The notes: generated by a model from the letters alone, not told the origin. Counted from the stretch's first letter, positions 50,137-60,091 are shown. The stretch is DNA of 64,000 nucleotides from Candidatus Solirubrobacter pratensis (GCF_000425945.1 NZ_AUEK01000006.1:434001-498000), one strand, 5' to 3'. Numbers and translations: made by a program.

Positions 50137-51605
50137 CGTCTGCGACCCGCTCGCAGGGCCGCGGGCAGCTCCTCGGGGATCACTCCGAGGACGAGCGCCG
50201 CGCCGGCGAACAGCGCGATGCCCGCGAGCGCGGCCGCGGGCTCCCACAGGCCGGGTACGAACCCCGGGGTCAGCGCGACTGCGGTCGCGGCGAGCACGCG
50301 CCAGGCGAAACCGAAGCGGAGCCGCCCCGCCGGCCCGGCCCCGCGTAGGCGCCACAGCAGCAGGCCGGCGAGCAACAGATCGCCGAGCACGCTCGCCAGC
50401 GCGCCGCCCTTGGCGCCCCAGCGCGGGATCAGCACGGCGGCCAAGAGCCCGAGCCCAACCAGCGCCACGCCGTTGACCGCGATCAGCTCTCGCTGCCTGC
50501 GGAGAGCGATCAGCGCCGAGCTCCAGAACTGCGAGAGGAAGATCCCGAGCAGCGCGCAGGCCTGAATCCGCAGAACGTCGGCTGCCGCGGCGTACTGCGA
50601 GCCGCCGAGCACGACGACGATGCTGTCCGCGGCCAGTGCCGTTACCACCACGATCAGAGCGGCGCACAGCGTTCCGACCTCGGTGAAGCGCTGCAGCGCG
50701 TAGCGCAGACGTTCGTGATCGTCGCGCGCCGCGGCGGTAAGCAGGGGCAGCGCGATGCCGGCCAACAGCGTGGGGATCTGCGTCAGCGACTCGAGGATCC
50801 GGAACGAGGTGCCGAATAGACCGGTCTCGTGCTCGGACGAGATCAATGACATCAAGACGACGACGACCCGCAGATACAGCGTGACGAGCACGAACGCCGC
50901 CGCGATCGGCAGCGCCTCGCGGATCAGCGGCCGCCAGACCTCGCGCTCACGGCGCGGCAGCATGAGCGCCCCGCGGCCGAGCAACGGGCGCGACAGCGCC
51001 ACGATCGCGACGCCGACGAGGATCGGAACCGCGAAGAACGGCGTGAGCGCGGCGCCGGCCGCAGCGAGTACCGCGATGCCGAGCACGGTCAGCACCTGCT
51101 TGGCGACCTCGACCAGAGTCACCCGGCCATTGCGGAGCTCGACCATCGGCCCCAGCATCAGCGTCCCCTGCCAGGTGGTGAGCATCAGCCCGAAGCCGGC
51201 CAGCAGCGTGCCGAGCACCATCGAGCCTGGATAGCCGGCGAGCGCGGCGAACACGACCGCGCCGGCCACGCCGAGCGGCGCGACCACCATCCGCACGCCC
51301 AGGATGTTGCCCAACAGTCGGTGGCGTGCCTCACCCGGAGGCAGGAGCGCGAGCTCGCGACTGCCCACCACCGTAAGCCCGGCGTCGGCGATCGTGCTGG
51401 CGACGGCGACGATCGACATTACGGTGACGTACTGGCCGAACCGCACGACGCCGAGGTGGCGCAGCAGCACGACGGACGCGGCGGCCAGGAGCACGATGCC
51501 GGCGCCATAGCCCACGACGCGCAGAACGCTGCCGCGGATGATCAGCCCGCCGGCCTGTGGCGTGCTCAGGACATCGGGGGTTCCGAGGTCTGCGTCGGCG
51601 CTCAT
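50133..51605 (-). CDS. Polysaccharide flippase, Wzx-like (MOP superfamily)
   Basis: This 490-residue protein has about 13-14 hydrophobic segments and the start IIRGSVLRVVGYGAGIVLLA. LRHLGVVRFGQYVTVMSIVA follows, the conserved first helices of polysaccharide flippases. It would move an undecaprenyl-diphosphate glycan unit to the outer face. A Wzy polymerase was not identified in the window. It heads the minus-strand operon and lies divergent to the GT26 gene. It gives the locus a second export route beside the Wzm/Wzt-like pair. Confidence 0.88.
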   Translation of the reverse strand: MSADADLGTPDVLSTPQAGGLIIRGSVLRVVGYGAGIVLLAAASVVLLRHLGVVRFGQYVTVMSIVAVASTIADAGLTVVGSRELALLPPGEARHRLLGNILGVRMVVAPLGVAGAVVFAALAGYPGSMVLGTLLAGFGLMLTTWQGTLMLGPMVELRNGRVTLVEVAKQVLTVLGIAVLAAAGAALTPFFAVPILVGVAIVALSRPLLGRGALMLPRREREVWRPLIREALPIAAAFVLVTLYLRVVVVLMSLISSEHETGLFGTSFRILESLTQIPTLLAGIALPLLTAAARDDHERLRYALQRFTEVGTLCAALIVVVTALAADSIVVVLGGSQYAAAADVLRIQACALLGIFLSQFWSSALIALRRQRELIAVNGVALVGLGLLAAVLIPRWGAKGGALASVLGDLLLAGLLLWRLRGAGPAGRLRFGFAWRVLAATAVALTPGFVPGLWEPAAALAGIALFAGAALVLGVIPEELPAALRAGRRR

Positions 51606-51736
51606 GACGGCTCAGTCTGACGCGCTCGCTGCAGCCGCCCGCCCACAGGCGCGCCGCGCAGTCTCCTACGATACGTCGCGACTTCCGCCACGTTCGGGCG
51701 TTGGAGTCGGTGTGCCCCCACGGCGCACTTGCAACC
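51606..51736. promoter_or_regulatory. Divergent gap between flippase and GT26 genes
   Basis: A TACGAT hexamer (51667-51672) on the plus strand overlaps TATCGT on the minus strand (51673-51668), either of which could act as -10. No ribosome-binding site precedes the GT26 ATG. No gene is seen. Confidence 0.3.
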
Positions 51737-52549
51737 ATGACGACGCTTCCCACCTCAACCCGTGACGACATCGAGGTCGCGAGCCCTGCGACCGCCGACG
51801 TGCTCGGCGTCCCGCTCGCGATCACCGACTACGAGCGCACGCTCGACTGGATCGATGCCGCCGTCGAGGCAGGCGCGCGCAGCTACATCTGCGTCGCTGC
51901 GGTCCACACCGTGATGGCGAGCGCCGAAGACCCGACACTGCGAGCTGCGGTGCTCGGCGCCGACTTCACCGTGCCGGACGGGCAGCCGCTGGTGTGGGCG
52001 CTCAACCTGCTCGGCCACCGCCTGGGCGATCGGGTCTACGGCCCCACGTTGATGGACCGTGCGTTCGCGCGCGCCGCGGAGTCCGGGCGGCGCTTCTACC
52101 TCTACGGCGGTCGCGACCAGGCGGCGCTGGACGAGCTGAAGCGCGTTCTGAGCGAGCGCCATCCCGGCGTCAACATCGTTGGCGGGTACGCGCCGCCGTT
52201 CCGCGAGCTGACCGACGCTGAGGATGACGCGGTCTCCGAGGACATCCGCCGCTCCGGCGCCGACGTCGTGTGGGTCGGTATCGGCGTGCCGAAGCAGGAG
52301 AAGTGGATGTCTCGCATGCGAGACCGGCTAGAGGCGCCGGTGCTGATCGGCGTCGGCGCCGCGTTCGACTTCCACGCGGGACTCGTTCCGCAGGCGCCGC
52401 GGCGGATGCAGGAGCTCGGCCTCGAATGGCTGTTCAGGCTGAGGCAGGAGCCCGGGCGCCTGTGGCGGCGCTACGCCCGCTACAACCCGCGCTTCGTGCT
52501 CGGATTCGCTCGCCAGTACCTCGCGCGGTCTGGCGCGAGCGGCCGCTGA
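51737..52549 (+). CDS. WecG/TagA/CpsF family glycosyltransferase (GT26)
   Basis: This protein of about 270 residues has VLGVPLAITDYERTLDWIDA near the start, FTVPDGQPLVWALNLLGHRL and RVYGPTLMDRAF. FYLYGGRDQAALDEL, VWVGIGVPKQEKWM and PVLIGVGAAFDFHAG follow, all GT26 hallmarks. GT26 enzymes add the second sugar (for example ManNAc or its uronic acid) to lipid-linked GlcNAc in teichoic acid or ECA-like pathways. The UDP-sugar dehydrogenases further along could supply a uronic acid donor. The ATG at 51737 is preferred to the upstream TTG. The FkbM gene follows after 5 bases. Confidence 0.92.
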   Translation: MTTLPTSTRDDIEVASPATADVLGVPLAITDYERTLDWIDAAVEAGARSYICVAAVHTVMASAEDPTLRAAVLGADFTVPDGQPLVWALNLLGHRLGDRVYGPTLMDRAFARAAESGRRFYLYGGRDQAALDELKRVLSERHPGVNIVGGYAPPFRELTDAEDDAVSEDIRRSGADVVWVGIGVPKQEKWMSRMRDRLEAPVLIGVGAAFDFHAGLVPQAPRRMQELGLEWLFRLRQEPGRLWRRYARYNPRFVLGFARQYLARSGASGR

Positions 52550-52554
52550 CTCGC

Positions 52555-53322
52555 GTGTCGCCGCGCGCCGCCGTTGCCCGGGCGATCGTCGCCCTTCCCA
52601 CCCCCGTCCGGAGGTCGCTGTGGCGTGCTCGTCGCGCGTGGGATCGCGCCCGGCGCCGGAGGCTCGAGGCCCAGGGCGACTTCTCGCGGTCGCGGCCGGC
52701 GCTGCACGACATGGACGCGAAGCTGGCGCGCCATCTGGACCTCGACTGGGGCTTCTTCGTCGAGGCGGGCGCCAACGACGGTTACGACCAGTCCAACACC
52801 TACTGGCTCGAGCGTGGACGCGGCTGGCGCGGCGTGCTCGTGGAGCCGATGGCCGAGCTGTCTCGCGAGGCGGCCCGCGAGCGCCCCGGCGCGCGCGTGT
52901 TCAACTGCGCGCTCGTCGCGGAGGACCACCCCGGCGCGACCGTCACGCTGCGCTACGGCGGCCTGATGACGACCATCGCGGGGTTCCGCGAGTCCGAGCA
53001 GAGCGACCGCGAGTGGGTCGCCGACGCCCACCGGCTCGTGCAGGAGGAGCCCGAGCACGAGTTCACCGTGCCGGCACGAACGCTCTCCTCCGTGCTCGAC
53101 GAAGCGCGCGCGCCGGAGATCGACCTCCTGTCGCTCGACGTGGAGGGCTTCGAGCCGCAGGTGCTCGCGGGCCTCGACCTCGATCGTCATGCGCCGCGCT
53201 TCATGCTGGTCGAGATCCGCGACATGGAGACCGGCCGCCCGGCGATCGAGGCCGTCCTCGGAGACCGCTACGAGCCCGTCGAGGCGCTCTCCCCGTACGA
53301 CATGCTCTACGCCCGTCGCTAG
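52555..53322 (+). CDS. FkbM family methyltransferase
   Basis: This 255-residue protein has GFFVEAGANDGYDQSNTYWL as its SAM-binding motif. GWRGVLVEPMAELSREAARE, FNCALVAEDHPGATVTLRYG and DLLSLDVEGFEPQVLAGL follow, in the canonical FkbM order. It probably O-methylates a sugar of the surface glycan. The GTG at 52555 is five bases after the GT26 stop. The final TAG also begins a TAGCCT hexamer that is placed to start the next gene. Confidence 0.88.
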   Translation: MSPRAAVARAIVALPTPVRRSLWRARRAWDRARRRRLEAQGDFSRSRPALHDMDAKLARHLDLDWGFFVEAGANDGYDQSNTYWLERGRGWRGVLVEPMAELSREAARERPGARVFNCALVAEDHPGATVTLRYGGLMTTIAGFRESEQSDREWVADAHRLVQEEPEHEFTVPARTLSSVLDEARAPEIDLLSLDVEGFEPQVLAGLDLDRHAPRFMLVEIRDMETGRPAIEAVLGDRYEPVEALSPYDMLYARR

Positions 53323-53325
53323 CCT
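53320..53325 (+). promoter_or_regulatory. Candidate -10 element TAGCCT overlapping the FkbM stop
   Basis: The TAG stop of the FkbM gene forms the first three bases of TAGCCT. It is 11 bases before the ATG at 53337. ACGACA lies 17 bases further upstream (53297-53302) and is a weak -35 match. Confidence 0.45.
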
Positions 53326-53336
53326 GCCCGTTGCGT

Positions 53337-54581
53337 ATGCGCTACGACGTCTCCGTCATCGGACTCGGCCGTATCGGCCTCCCCCTCGCGCTCAGCTTCG
53401 CGGACGCCGGGCTCTCGGTCCTCGGCGTCGACAACGACCAGGAGCGGCTCGCGGCGCTCCGCGAGCGCCGGATGCCGTTCAAGGAGCCGGGCACCGACGA
53501 GCTGCTCACGCGCGTCGACATCGGCCTCTCCACGCGCGCGACCGACGCCGCGCAGGCCGGCGCGATCGTGCTCACGCTCGGCACCCCCGCGATGTCGCAC
53601 ATCGAGATCGACATGGGCGACATCCGTGCGGTGCTGGACGACCTGCTGCCGGTGCTGCGCGAGGACCACCTCGTCGTCCTGCGCTCGACCGTCGCGCCGG
53701 GGACGACCGAGTTCGTCGCCGGCTACCTGGAGAAGCAGCGCGGCTTCCGTGTCGGCGAGAACCTCTTCATCGCGCACGTGCCCGAGCGGATCGCCGCCGA
53801 TCGCTTCATGGAGGAGATCGGCACGCTGCCGTGCATCGTCGGCGGCGTCGGCGAGGAGTCCGGCGAGCGCGCGGCGCGGCTGTTCGGGCCGCTCGGCGCG
53901 CCGATCGTGCAGACGACGCCGGTGCAGGCCGAGCTCGCGAAGATCTGGACCAACATCCTGCGCTACGCGACGTTCGCGCTCCCGAACCTGCTGATGATGG
54001 ACTGCGAGCGCTACGGCGCGAACGTCTTCGACGTGATCGAGCTGATCAACCGCGACTATCCGCGCGGCGGGATGAAGATGCCGGGCCTGACCGCCGGCAC
54101 CTGCCTGCGCAAGGACTTCGCCTTCTCGGAGGAGCGCTCGAGCGCCCCGGGCATGCTGCTGGCCGTCTCGCGGGTGCACGAGACCGTGCCGCTGTTCCTC
54201 GTCGACGGCATCAAGCGCCGGCTCGGCGGCGGCCTGCGCGAGCGCCGCGTCGCCGTCCTCGGGCTCGCCTTCAAGGCCGACACCGACGACGAGCGCGACT
54301 CGCTGTCGCACAAGCTGATCCGGCTGCTCGAGCGCGAGCTGGCCGACGTCTCGGTCCACGACCCGGTCGTCGCGAGCCCCACCTCGAGCTTCGAGGACGC
54401 GGTGGGCGGCGCCGACGTCGTGATCGTGGCGACCAACCACGGCGAGTACTCGACGCCCGAGGCGCTGCGCTCGATCGCCGAGCTGGCGGGCCCGGACTGC
54501 CTGCTGGTCGACCCGTGGAACGCGCTCGGCACCGCGCAGGTGTTCGCCTACGTCGCCGAAGTCGCGGCGCTGCGCGCATGA
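53337..54581 (+). CDS. Nucleotide-sugar dehydrogenase (UDP-sugar to uronic acid)
   Basis: This 414-residue protein has VSVIGLGRIGLPLALSFADA (NAD site). VLRSTVAPGTTEFV, KIWTNILRYATFALPNL and the active-site region GLTAGTCLRKDFAF follow, with the nucleophile at Cys256. The C-terminal domain starts at RVAVLGLAFKADTDDERDS. It oxidises C6 of a UDP- or GDP-sugar in two steps. The usual PKD after the cysteine is LRKD here, so it belongs to a distinct subgroup from the second dehydrogenase at 58016. It overlaps the EamA gene (ATGA). Confidence 0.87.
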   Translation: MRYDVSVIGLGRIGLPLALSFADAGLSVLGVDNDQERLAALRERRMPFKEPGTDELLTRVDIGLSTRATDAAQAGAIVLTLGTPAMSHIEIDMGDIRAVLDDLLPVLREDHLVVLRSTVAPGTTEFVAGYLEKQRGFRVGENLFIAHVPERIAADRFMEEIGTLPCIVGGVGEESGERAARLFGPLGAPIVQTTPVQAELAKIWTNILRYATFALPNLLMMDCERYGANVFDVIELINRDYPRGGMKMPGLTAGTCLRKDFAFSEERSSAPGMLLAVSRVHETVPLFLVDGIKRRLGGGLRERRVAVLGLAFKADTDDERDSLSHKLIRLLERELADVSVHDPVVASPTSSFEDAVGGADVVIVATNHGEYSTPEALRSIAELAGPDCLLVDPWNALGTAQVFAYVAEVAALRA

Positions 54582-55525
54582 GCACGCGCGGCTGGGCGGC
54601 ATTCGCCGCGATGTCGGCCGTCTGGGGCGTGCCGTACCTGTTCATCAAGGTCGCCGTCGACGCCGGCGTGTCGCCGGCCTTCGTCTCCTTCACGCGCGTG
54701 GCGATCGCCGCGGCGGTGCTGCTCGCGCTGGCCGCCCAGGCCGGCGTGCTCGCCTCGCTGCGCGGCCGCTGGCGCTGGCTGGCCGTGTACGCGGTCGCCG
54801 AGATCGCGCTGCCGTTCCCGCTGATCGCCGCCGGCGAGCAGCGCGTGTCGTCCTCGCTGGCGGCGATCCTGATCGCCTGCGTGCCGCTGATGGTCGCGCT
54901 GATCGCGCTGCGCTTCCTCCCCGACGAGCGTGCCACGGGCGTCCGGCTCGTCGGCCTGTTCGTCGGCCTCGCCGGCGTCGTCGCGCTCGTCGGGATCGAC
55001 GTCGCGGGGGACACCGACGAGCTGATCGGCACGGGGCTGATCGTGCTTGCCGCCGCCGGCTACGCGGTCGGCCCGCTCGTGCTCAAGGCGCGGTTGAGCG
55101 ACATGGACCCGCGCGCGGCGATGGGCGGGAGCCTGCTCGTCGCGGCGATCGTGCTCGCTCCTGCGGCGGTCGCGACGGCTCCCTCGGAGATGCCGTCGGG
55201 CGACGCGCTGCTCTCGATGGTCGTGCTCGGCCTCGTCTGCACCGCGCTGGCCTTCGTGATCTTCAGCGTCCTGATCCGCGAGGTCGGGCCGGGGCGCGCG
55301 CTGGTCATCACCTACGTGAACCCGGTCGTCGCCGTCGCGCTCGGCGTCGCGGTCCTCGGCGAGCGGCCGGGCGCGGGCGCCGTCGCCGGCCTGCTGCTGA
55401 TCCTGGCCGGCTCCTGGCTCTCGACCGACGGGCGCGTCCCGCCGGGCATCACGCGCGCGATCGCGCGGCGGCGCGATCGCGAAGCGCGGCTGGACTCCCC
55501 GGGCGTCGAGAGCGCGATCGCATGA
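54578..55525 (+). CDS. EamA/DMT family transporter
   Basis: This 315-residue protein has ten hydrophobic segments in two repeats. The first repeat begins AAMSAVWGVPYLFIKVAVDA, and the second has AAGYAVGPLVLKARL and VITYVNPVVAVALGVAVLGE, the EamA signature. Members carry metabolites, and some carry nucleotide sugars or lipid-linked aminosugars. It overlaps both neighbours (ATGA at each end), inside a nucleotide-sugar operon, so a sugar-related substrate is possible but not shown. Confidence 0.9.
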   Translation: MSTRGWAAFAAMSAVWGVPYLFIKVAVDAGVSPAFVSFTRVAIAAAVLLALAAQAGVLASLRGRWRWLAVYAVAEIALPFPLIAAGEQRVSSSLAAILIACVPLMVALIALRFLPDERATGVRLVGLFVGLAGVVALVGIDVAGDTDELIGTGLIVLAAAGYAVGPLVLKARLSDMDPRAAMGGSLLVAAIVLAPAAVATAPSEMPSGDALLSMVVLGLVCTALAFVIFSVLIREVGPGRALVITYVNPVVAVALGVAVLGERPGAGAVAGLLLILAGSWLSTDGRVPPGITRAIARRRDREARLDSPGVESAIA

Positions 55526-56493
55526 GCCGCGTGCTCGTCACTGGCGGCGCCGGGACGATCGGCGCCGCGGTCGTCCGGCGCCTGCTCCGCGATCCCGACT
55601 TCGAGGTCCGCGTGTCCGACCAGCGCGAGGCGCCGGTGTGGATGCGCGAGGGCTGCGAGGTCCACACGGGCGACCTGCGCCAGCTCGACGAGGCGCGCAA
55701 GGCGATGCGCGGCTGCACCCACGTCATCCACCTGGCCGCGATCGTCGGCGGGATCGCGAACTTCCACAAGCTCCCGCACACGCTGACCGAGGTCAACAAC
55801 GCGCTCTACAACGCCGTCTTCCGCGCGGCGCTGGACGAGGACGTCGAGCGCTTCACCTACGTCAGCTCGAGCATGGTGTTCGAGCAGGCCCAGCAGTACC
55901 CGACGCGCGAGGACTACCTGGCGGAGTGCCCGACGCCGGTCTCGGCCTACGGCTTCTCGAAGCTCACCGGCGAGGTCTACTGCCGCGCCGCGCACGCCGA
56001 GCACGGACTGCCGTTCACCATCTGCCGGCCCTTCAACGCCTACGGCCCGGGCGAGATGCCGGAGGACGAGCCGGGCATCGCGCACGCCGTGCCGGACCTG
56101 ATCCGCAAGTCGCTCCAGCGGCTCAAGCCGCTGCCGATCTTCGGGACCGGCGAGCACACGCGCACGCTCACGCACGTCGACGACATCGCCGACGGCATCG
56201 TCGTCGCCACCGGCCACGAGGCGGCGCTGAACGAGGACTTCAACATCTCCGCGAGCGAGGAGCTGAGCGTCGCCGAGATCGCGAGCATCTGCTGGGAGGC
56301 GTGCGGCAACGACCCGGGCGAGCTCGAGTTCGAGCACCTGCCGAGCTTCGAGGTCGACGTGGTGCGGCGCTGGCCCTCGGTGGAGAAGGCCGAGCGGCTG
56401 CTCGGCTGGCGCGCGCAGATCGGCGTGCGCGAGGGCATCGAGCACACCGTCGAGTGGCTCCGAGAGCAGCCGCTAGCCTCGAACGCTTCCTAA
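55522..56493 (+). CDS. NAD-dependent nucleotide-sugar epimerase/reductase
   Basis: This 323-residue extended SDR has VLVTGGAGTIGAAVVRRLLR, VIHLAAIVGGIANFHKLPHT, and YVSSSMVFEQAQQYPTREDY. The catalytic pair is in VSAYGFSKLTGEVYCRA, and PFNAYGPGEM and THVDDIADGI follow. Its HLAAIVGGI segment recalls GDP-mannose epimerase-type enzymes, and gmd lies two genes on. It may act on a GDP-sugar, but UDP substrates remain possible. The ATG overlaps the EamA stop (ATGA). Confidence 0.85.
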   Translation: MSRVLVTGGAGTIGAAVVRRLLRDPDFEVRVSDQREAPVWMREGCEVHTGDLRQLDEARKAMRGCTHVIHLAAIVGGIANFHKLPHTLTEVNNALYNAVFRAALDEDVERFTYVSSSMVFEQAQQYPTREDYLAECPTPVSAYGFSKLTGEVYCRAAHAEHGLPFTICRPFNAYGPGEMPEDEPGIAHAVPDLIRKSLQRLKPLPIFGTGEHTRTLTHVDDIADGIVVATGHEAALNEDFNISASEELSVAEIASICWEACGNDPGELEFEHLPSFEVDVVRRWPSVEKAERLLGWRAQIGVREGIEHTVEWLREQPLASNAS

Positions 56494-56498
56494 GAACC

Positions 56499-56503
56499 GG
56501 AGG
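56499..56503 (+). promoter_or_regulatory. Strong ribosome-binding site GGAGG
   Basis: GGAGG lies 8 bases before the ATG at 56512 and decides that start. Most other genes here lack one. Confidence 0.6.
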
Positions 56504-56511
56504 TCATCGCC

Positions 56512-57048
56512 ATGATGAAGCCGAATCTTGGACGGGCGCTGAGCGTCGTCGGCGCGATCGTGATCGCCGTCTCGCTCGCACTGGTCTGGTACCACATCGA
56601 CCGTCTTCCCTCGCAGGGGGACACGAGCTCGACGGGCTGGGACTCGTTCCCGCGCCTGCGGATCATCCTGCTCGCCGGCGCGCTGCTGACGGTCGCCAGC
56701 GCGTTCCCCAGCCAGCGTCGCCCGATGCTGATCGCGCGCAGCCTGCTCGGCCTGCTGCTGGCCGCGCTGGTCCTGCGCCGCATCGTCGACCCGCCGGACC
56801 TGTCGGCCCCCGTGATCGCCCAGCCCGGCGTGTTCGCGGGGCTGCTGGGCGCGATCGCCGTCGCGCTCGGGGGTCTCGTCGACACCGGCCGCCGCGCCGC
56901 GGAGGCGTACCCCGGACTCGGCCTTCGCCCGAGCCGTTCGCTCCCCCCAGGCGGCGGCGCACGCGTGCGGCCGCGGCCGGATGACATCGACGCGCCCGGC
57001 GACGGCACTGCCGTGCGCGTTCCCAACCATGCGATACGAGGACGGTAG
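56512..57048 (+). CDS. Small membrane protein of unknown function
   Basis: I do not recognise a family. This 178-residue protein has four hydrophobic segments (about 8-25, 50-68, 75-92 and 100-122) and a disordered, proline- and arginine-rich tail (SLPPGGGARVRPRPDD). It starts with a good ribosome-binding site. Its TAG is immediately followed by the gmd ATG, so it is transcribed with gmd. Similar small proteins sit beside sugar dehydratases or flippases; a role in assembling the glycan machinery is only a guess. Confidence 0.6.
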   Translation: MMKPNLGRALSVVGAIVIAVSLALVWYHIDRLPSQGDTSSTGWDSFPRLRIILLAGALLTVASAFPSQRRPMLIARSLLGLLLAALVLRRIVDPPDLSAPVIAQPGVFAGLLGAIAVALGGLVDTGRRAAEAYPGLGLRPSRSLPPGGGARVRPRPDDIDAPGDGTAVRVPNHAIRGR

Positions 57049-58005
<957 letters not shown>

Positions 58006-58015
58006 GCTGGACGGC

Positions 58016-59260
58016 ATGAGAGTCGGGATCGTCGGGCTGGGCTATGTGGGCCTGCCGCTCGCGGTCGCATTCGCCGAGGCGGGCTGCGACGTGGTCGGCG
58101 TGGACATCGACGCGGCCAGGGTCGCCGCCCTCGGCGAGGGGCGCTCGCACGTCGAGGACATCGCCGGCGCGCGCCTGCAGCTGGTGCTGGACCGCTGCGA
58201 GTTCACGACCCGCTTCGTCGAGCTCCACGAGGCCGACGCGATCCTCGTCTGCGTCCCGACGCCGCTCACGCGCAACCGCGAGCCCGACCTCGGGCCGCTG
58301 CTCGGCGCCGCGCGCGACCTCGCCGGCGTCGTGCGGCGCGGCCAGACGGTGATCCTCGAGTCCACGACGTTCCCCGGCACGACGCGTGAGCACATGGTGC
58401 CGCTGCTCGAGGAGTCGGGCCTGCAGGCCGGCGTGGACTTCGCGCTGGCGTTCTCGCCTGAGCGCGTCGATCCGGGCCGCACCGATTACACGCTGCGCAC
58501 GACGCCGAAGGTCGTCGGCGGGCTTACGCCGGCGTGCACCGAGGCCGCGGCCGGCGTCTACGGAGCGGTCTGCGACCACCTGGTGCCGGTCTCCACGCCC
58601 GAGGTCGCGGAGCTGTCAAAGCTGCTGGAGAACATCTTCCGCTCGGTCAACATCGCGCTCGTGAACGAGATGGCGGTGCTTGCCGATCGCATGGGCATCG
58701 ACGTCTGGGAGGTCGTCGAGGCCGCGTCGACGAAGCCGTACGGCTTCATGCGCTTCGAGCCGGGCCCGGGCATGGGCGGCCACTGCCTGCCCGTCGATCC
58801 GTTCTACCTGACCTGGAAGGCGCGCGAGTACGACCTCTCGACGGAGTTCATCGAGCTCGCCGGCAAGGTCAACCAGCAGATGCCCTACTTCTGCCTGGAG
58901 AAGGCCGAGCGCGCCCTCAACGACGCGGGCAAGCCGGTGCGCGGCGCACGCGTGCTCGTGCTGGGCGTCTCCTACAAGGCGGGCGTCGGCGACATCCGCG
59001 AGTCGCCGGCGCTGAAGATCATCCGCCTGCTGCACGAGCGCGGGGCCGACCTCTCCTACCACGACCCGCACGTGCCCGAGCTGCCCGAGCTCGGGCTCGC
59101 GAGCTCACCCCTGCCGGCGGCCGCCGACGGCGTGGACCTGGCGATCATCGTCACCGCGCACCCGTCGGTCGACCACCGCGACATCACCGAGCGGGCCCAG
59201 CTCACGCTGGACCTGCGCGGTGTCACGCGCGGCCTCGGCGCGGCCGCGCTCCAGCTGTGA
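58016..59260 (+). CDS. UDP-N-acetyl-hexosamine 6-dehydrogenase-like nucleotide-sugar dehydrogenase
   Basis: This 414-residue protein has GIVGLGYVGLPLAVAFAEAG, ILVCVPTPLTRNREPDL, and VILESTTFPGTTREHMVPL. The active site is GPGMGGHCLPVDPFYLTWKA, with Cys257, as in WbpA/WecC-type enzymes acting on UDP-GlcNAc or UDP-ManNAc. LVLGVSYKAGVGDIRESPAL starts the C-terminal domain. It would make an N-acetyl-hexosaminuronic acid donor, which fits the GT26 gene upstream. Its TGA and the opposite stop make the palindrome TGATCA (59258-59263). Confidence 0.92.
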   Translation: MRVGIVGLGYVGLPLAVAFAEAGCDVVGVDIDAARVAALGEGRSHVEDIAGARLQLVLDRCEFTTRFVELHEADAILVCVPTPLTRNREPDLGPLLGAARDLAGVVRRGQTVILESTTFPGTTREHMVPLLEESGLQAGVDFALAFSPERVDPGRTDYTLRTTPKVVGGLTPACTEAAAGVYGAVCDHLVPVSTPEVAELSKLLENIFRSVNIALVNEMAVLADRMGIDVWEVVEAASTKPYGFMRFEPGPGMGGHCLPVDPFYLTWKAREYDLSTEFIELAGKVNQQMPYFCLEKAERALNDAGKPVRGARVLVLGVSYKAGVGDIRESPALKIIRLLHERGADLSYHDPHVPELPELGLASSPLPAAADGVDLAIIVTAHPSVDHRDITERAQLTLDLRGVTRGLGAAALQL

Positions 59261-60091
59261 TCAGCCCTTCTTGAAGGCGGTGAACGCCGGGCGCTGCTCC
59301 CCGCTGTTGTCGAGCAGGCCGGTCTTGGGGATGCGGCCGTCGGAGCCGACCTCGTCGGTGTCGTAGAGGCCGTCGTAGCCGAGCGTGTAGACGTAGGCCG
59401 CCTTCTTGACGGTCTTGAGCGCCGAGGCGATCGTCTTCGCCGCCGCCGAGCCGCCGGTGTTCAGCGTCCAGCCGGTGAGGAACAGGCTCTTGCCGGCGCT
59501 GTCGTGGAGCTTGGACAGGTCGGGCAGCTTCTTGCCGTCGGCGGGGGTGTAGCCGTAGAGGTCGTAGTTCGCGCCCTTGACGGTCTTGGCCGCGCGCGGC
59601 TGGGCGACGACCAGGTTCTTCTTGCTGCGCGCCTTGAGTGCGCTGTAGACGCCGCCGAGCGCGGTGCGGAACTTCGAGGCCGACGTCGAGGTCGACTGCG
59701 GGAGCACCCACAGGTGCACCGAGGGGAAGCGCCGGGCCGCGGCGGTCGCGAAGCCGGCGTCGGCGCCCTTGATCGTCAGCGCGATCTGCATGTGGTAGTT
59801 CGCCGCCTCGCTGACGGCCTCGTCCATGTCGGCCGGCCACTCGTAGCCCGGATCTTCCGGGTCCTTCGGGTCCTCCGGGTCCTGCACCGCGACGGTCTTC
59901 TCGTCGAGCGTCGCGACGTAGATGCCGGCGCCGAGCGCCGCGTAGGCCGGGAACTGCGACTCGCCGTCGAACTCGACGGGGCCGGCGATCGCCTTCTTGT
60001 GCGAGACCGCGGCGTTCGCGCCGGCGGCGGGCACCAGCGCGAGGATCAGGAACAGCGGGACTGAGCGTCGGATCACGTGGGATTGGAGCAC
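59261..60091 (-). CDS. Secreted protein with a glycoside-hydrolase-like TIM-barrel character
   Basis: This 276-residue protein has a signal peptide (RRSVPLFLILALVPAAGANA) and then GPVEFDGESQFPAYAALGAG. YEWPADMDEAVSEAANYHMQ and IALTIKGADAGF follow, as in GH39/GH5-like barrels of actinobacteria. An acidic DPEDPKDPEDP repeat lies near residue 73. The catalytic pair is not obvious, so it may bind or cleave sugars. The GTG at 60091 lies 9 bases after a TAACGT hexamer that overlaps the stop of the upstream GT4. The family assignment is tentative. Confidence 0.62.
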   Translation of the reverse strand: MLQSHVIRRSVPLFLILALVPAAGANAAVSHKKAIAGPVEFDGESQFPAYAALGAGIYVATLDEKTVAVQDPEDPKDPEDPGYEWPADMDEAVSEAANYHMQIALTIKGADAGFATAAARRFPSVHLWVLPQSTSTSASKFRTALGGVYSALKARSKKNLVVAQPRAAKTVKGANYDLYGYTPADGKKLPDLSKLHDSAGKSLFLTGWTLNTGGSAAAKTIASALKTVKKAAYVYTLGYDGLYDTDEVGSDGRIPKTGLLDNSGEQRPAFTAFKKG

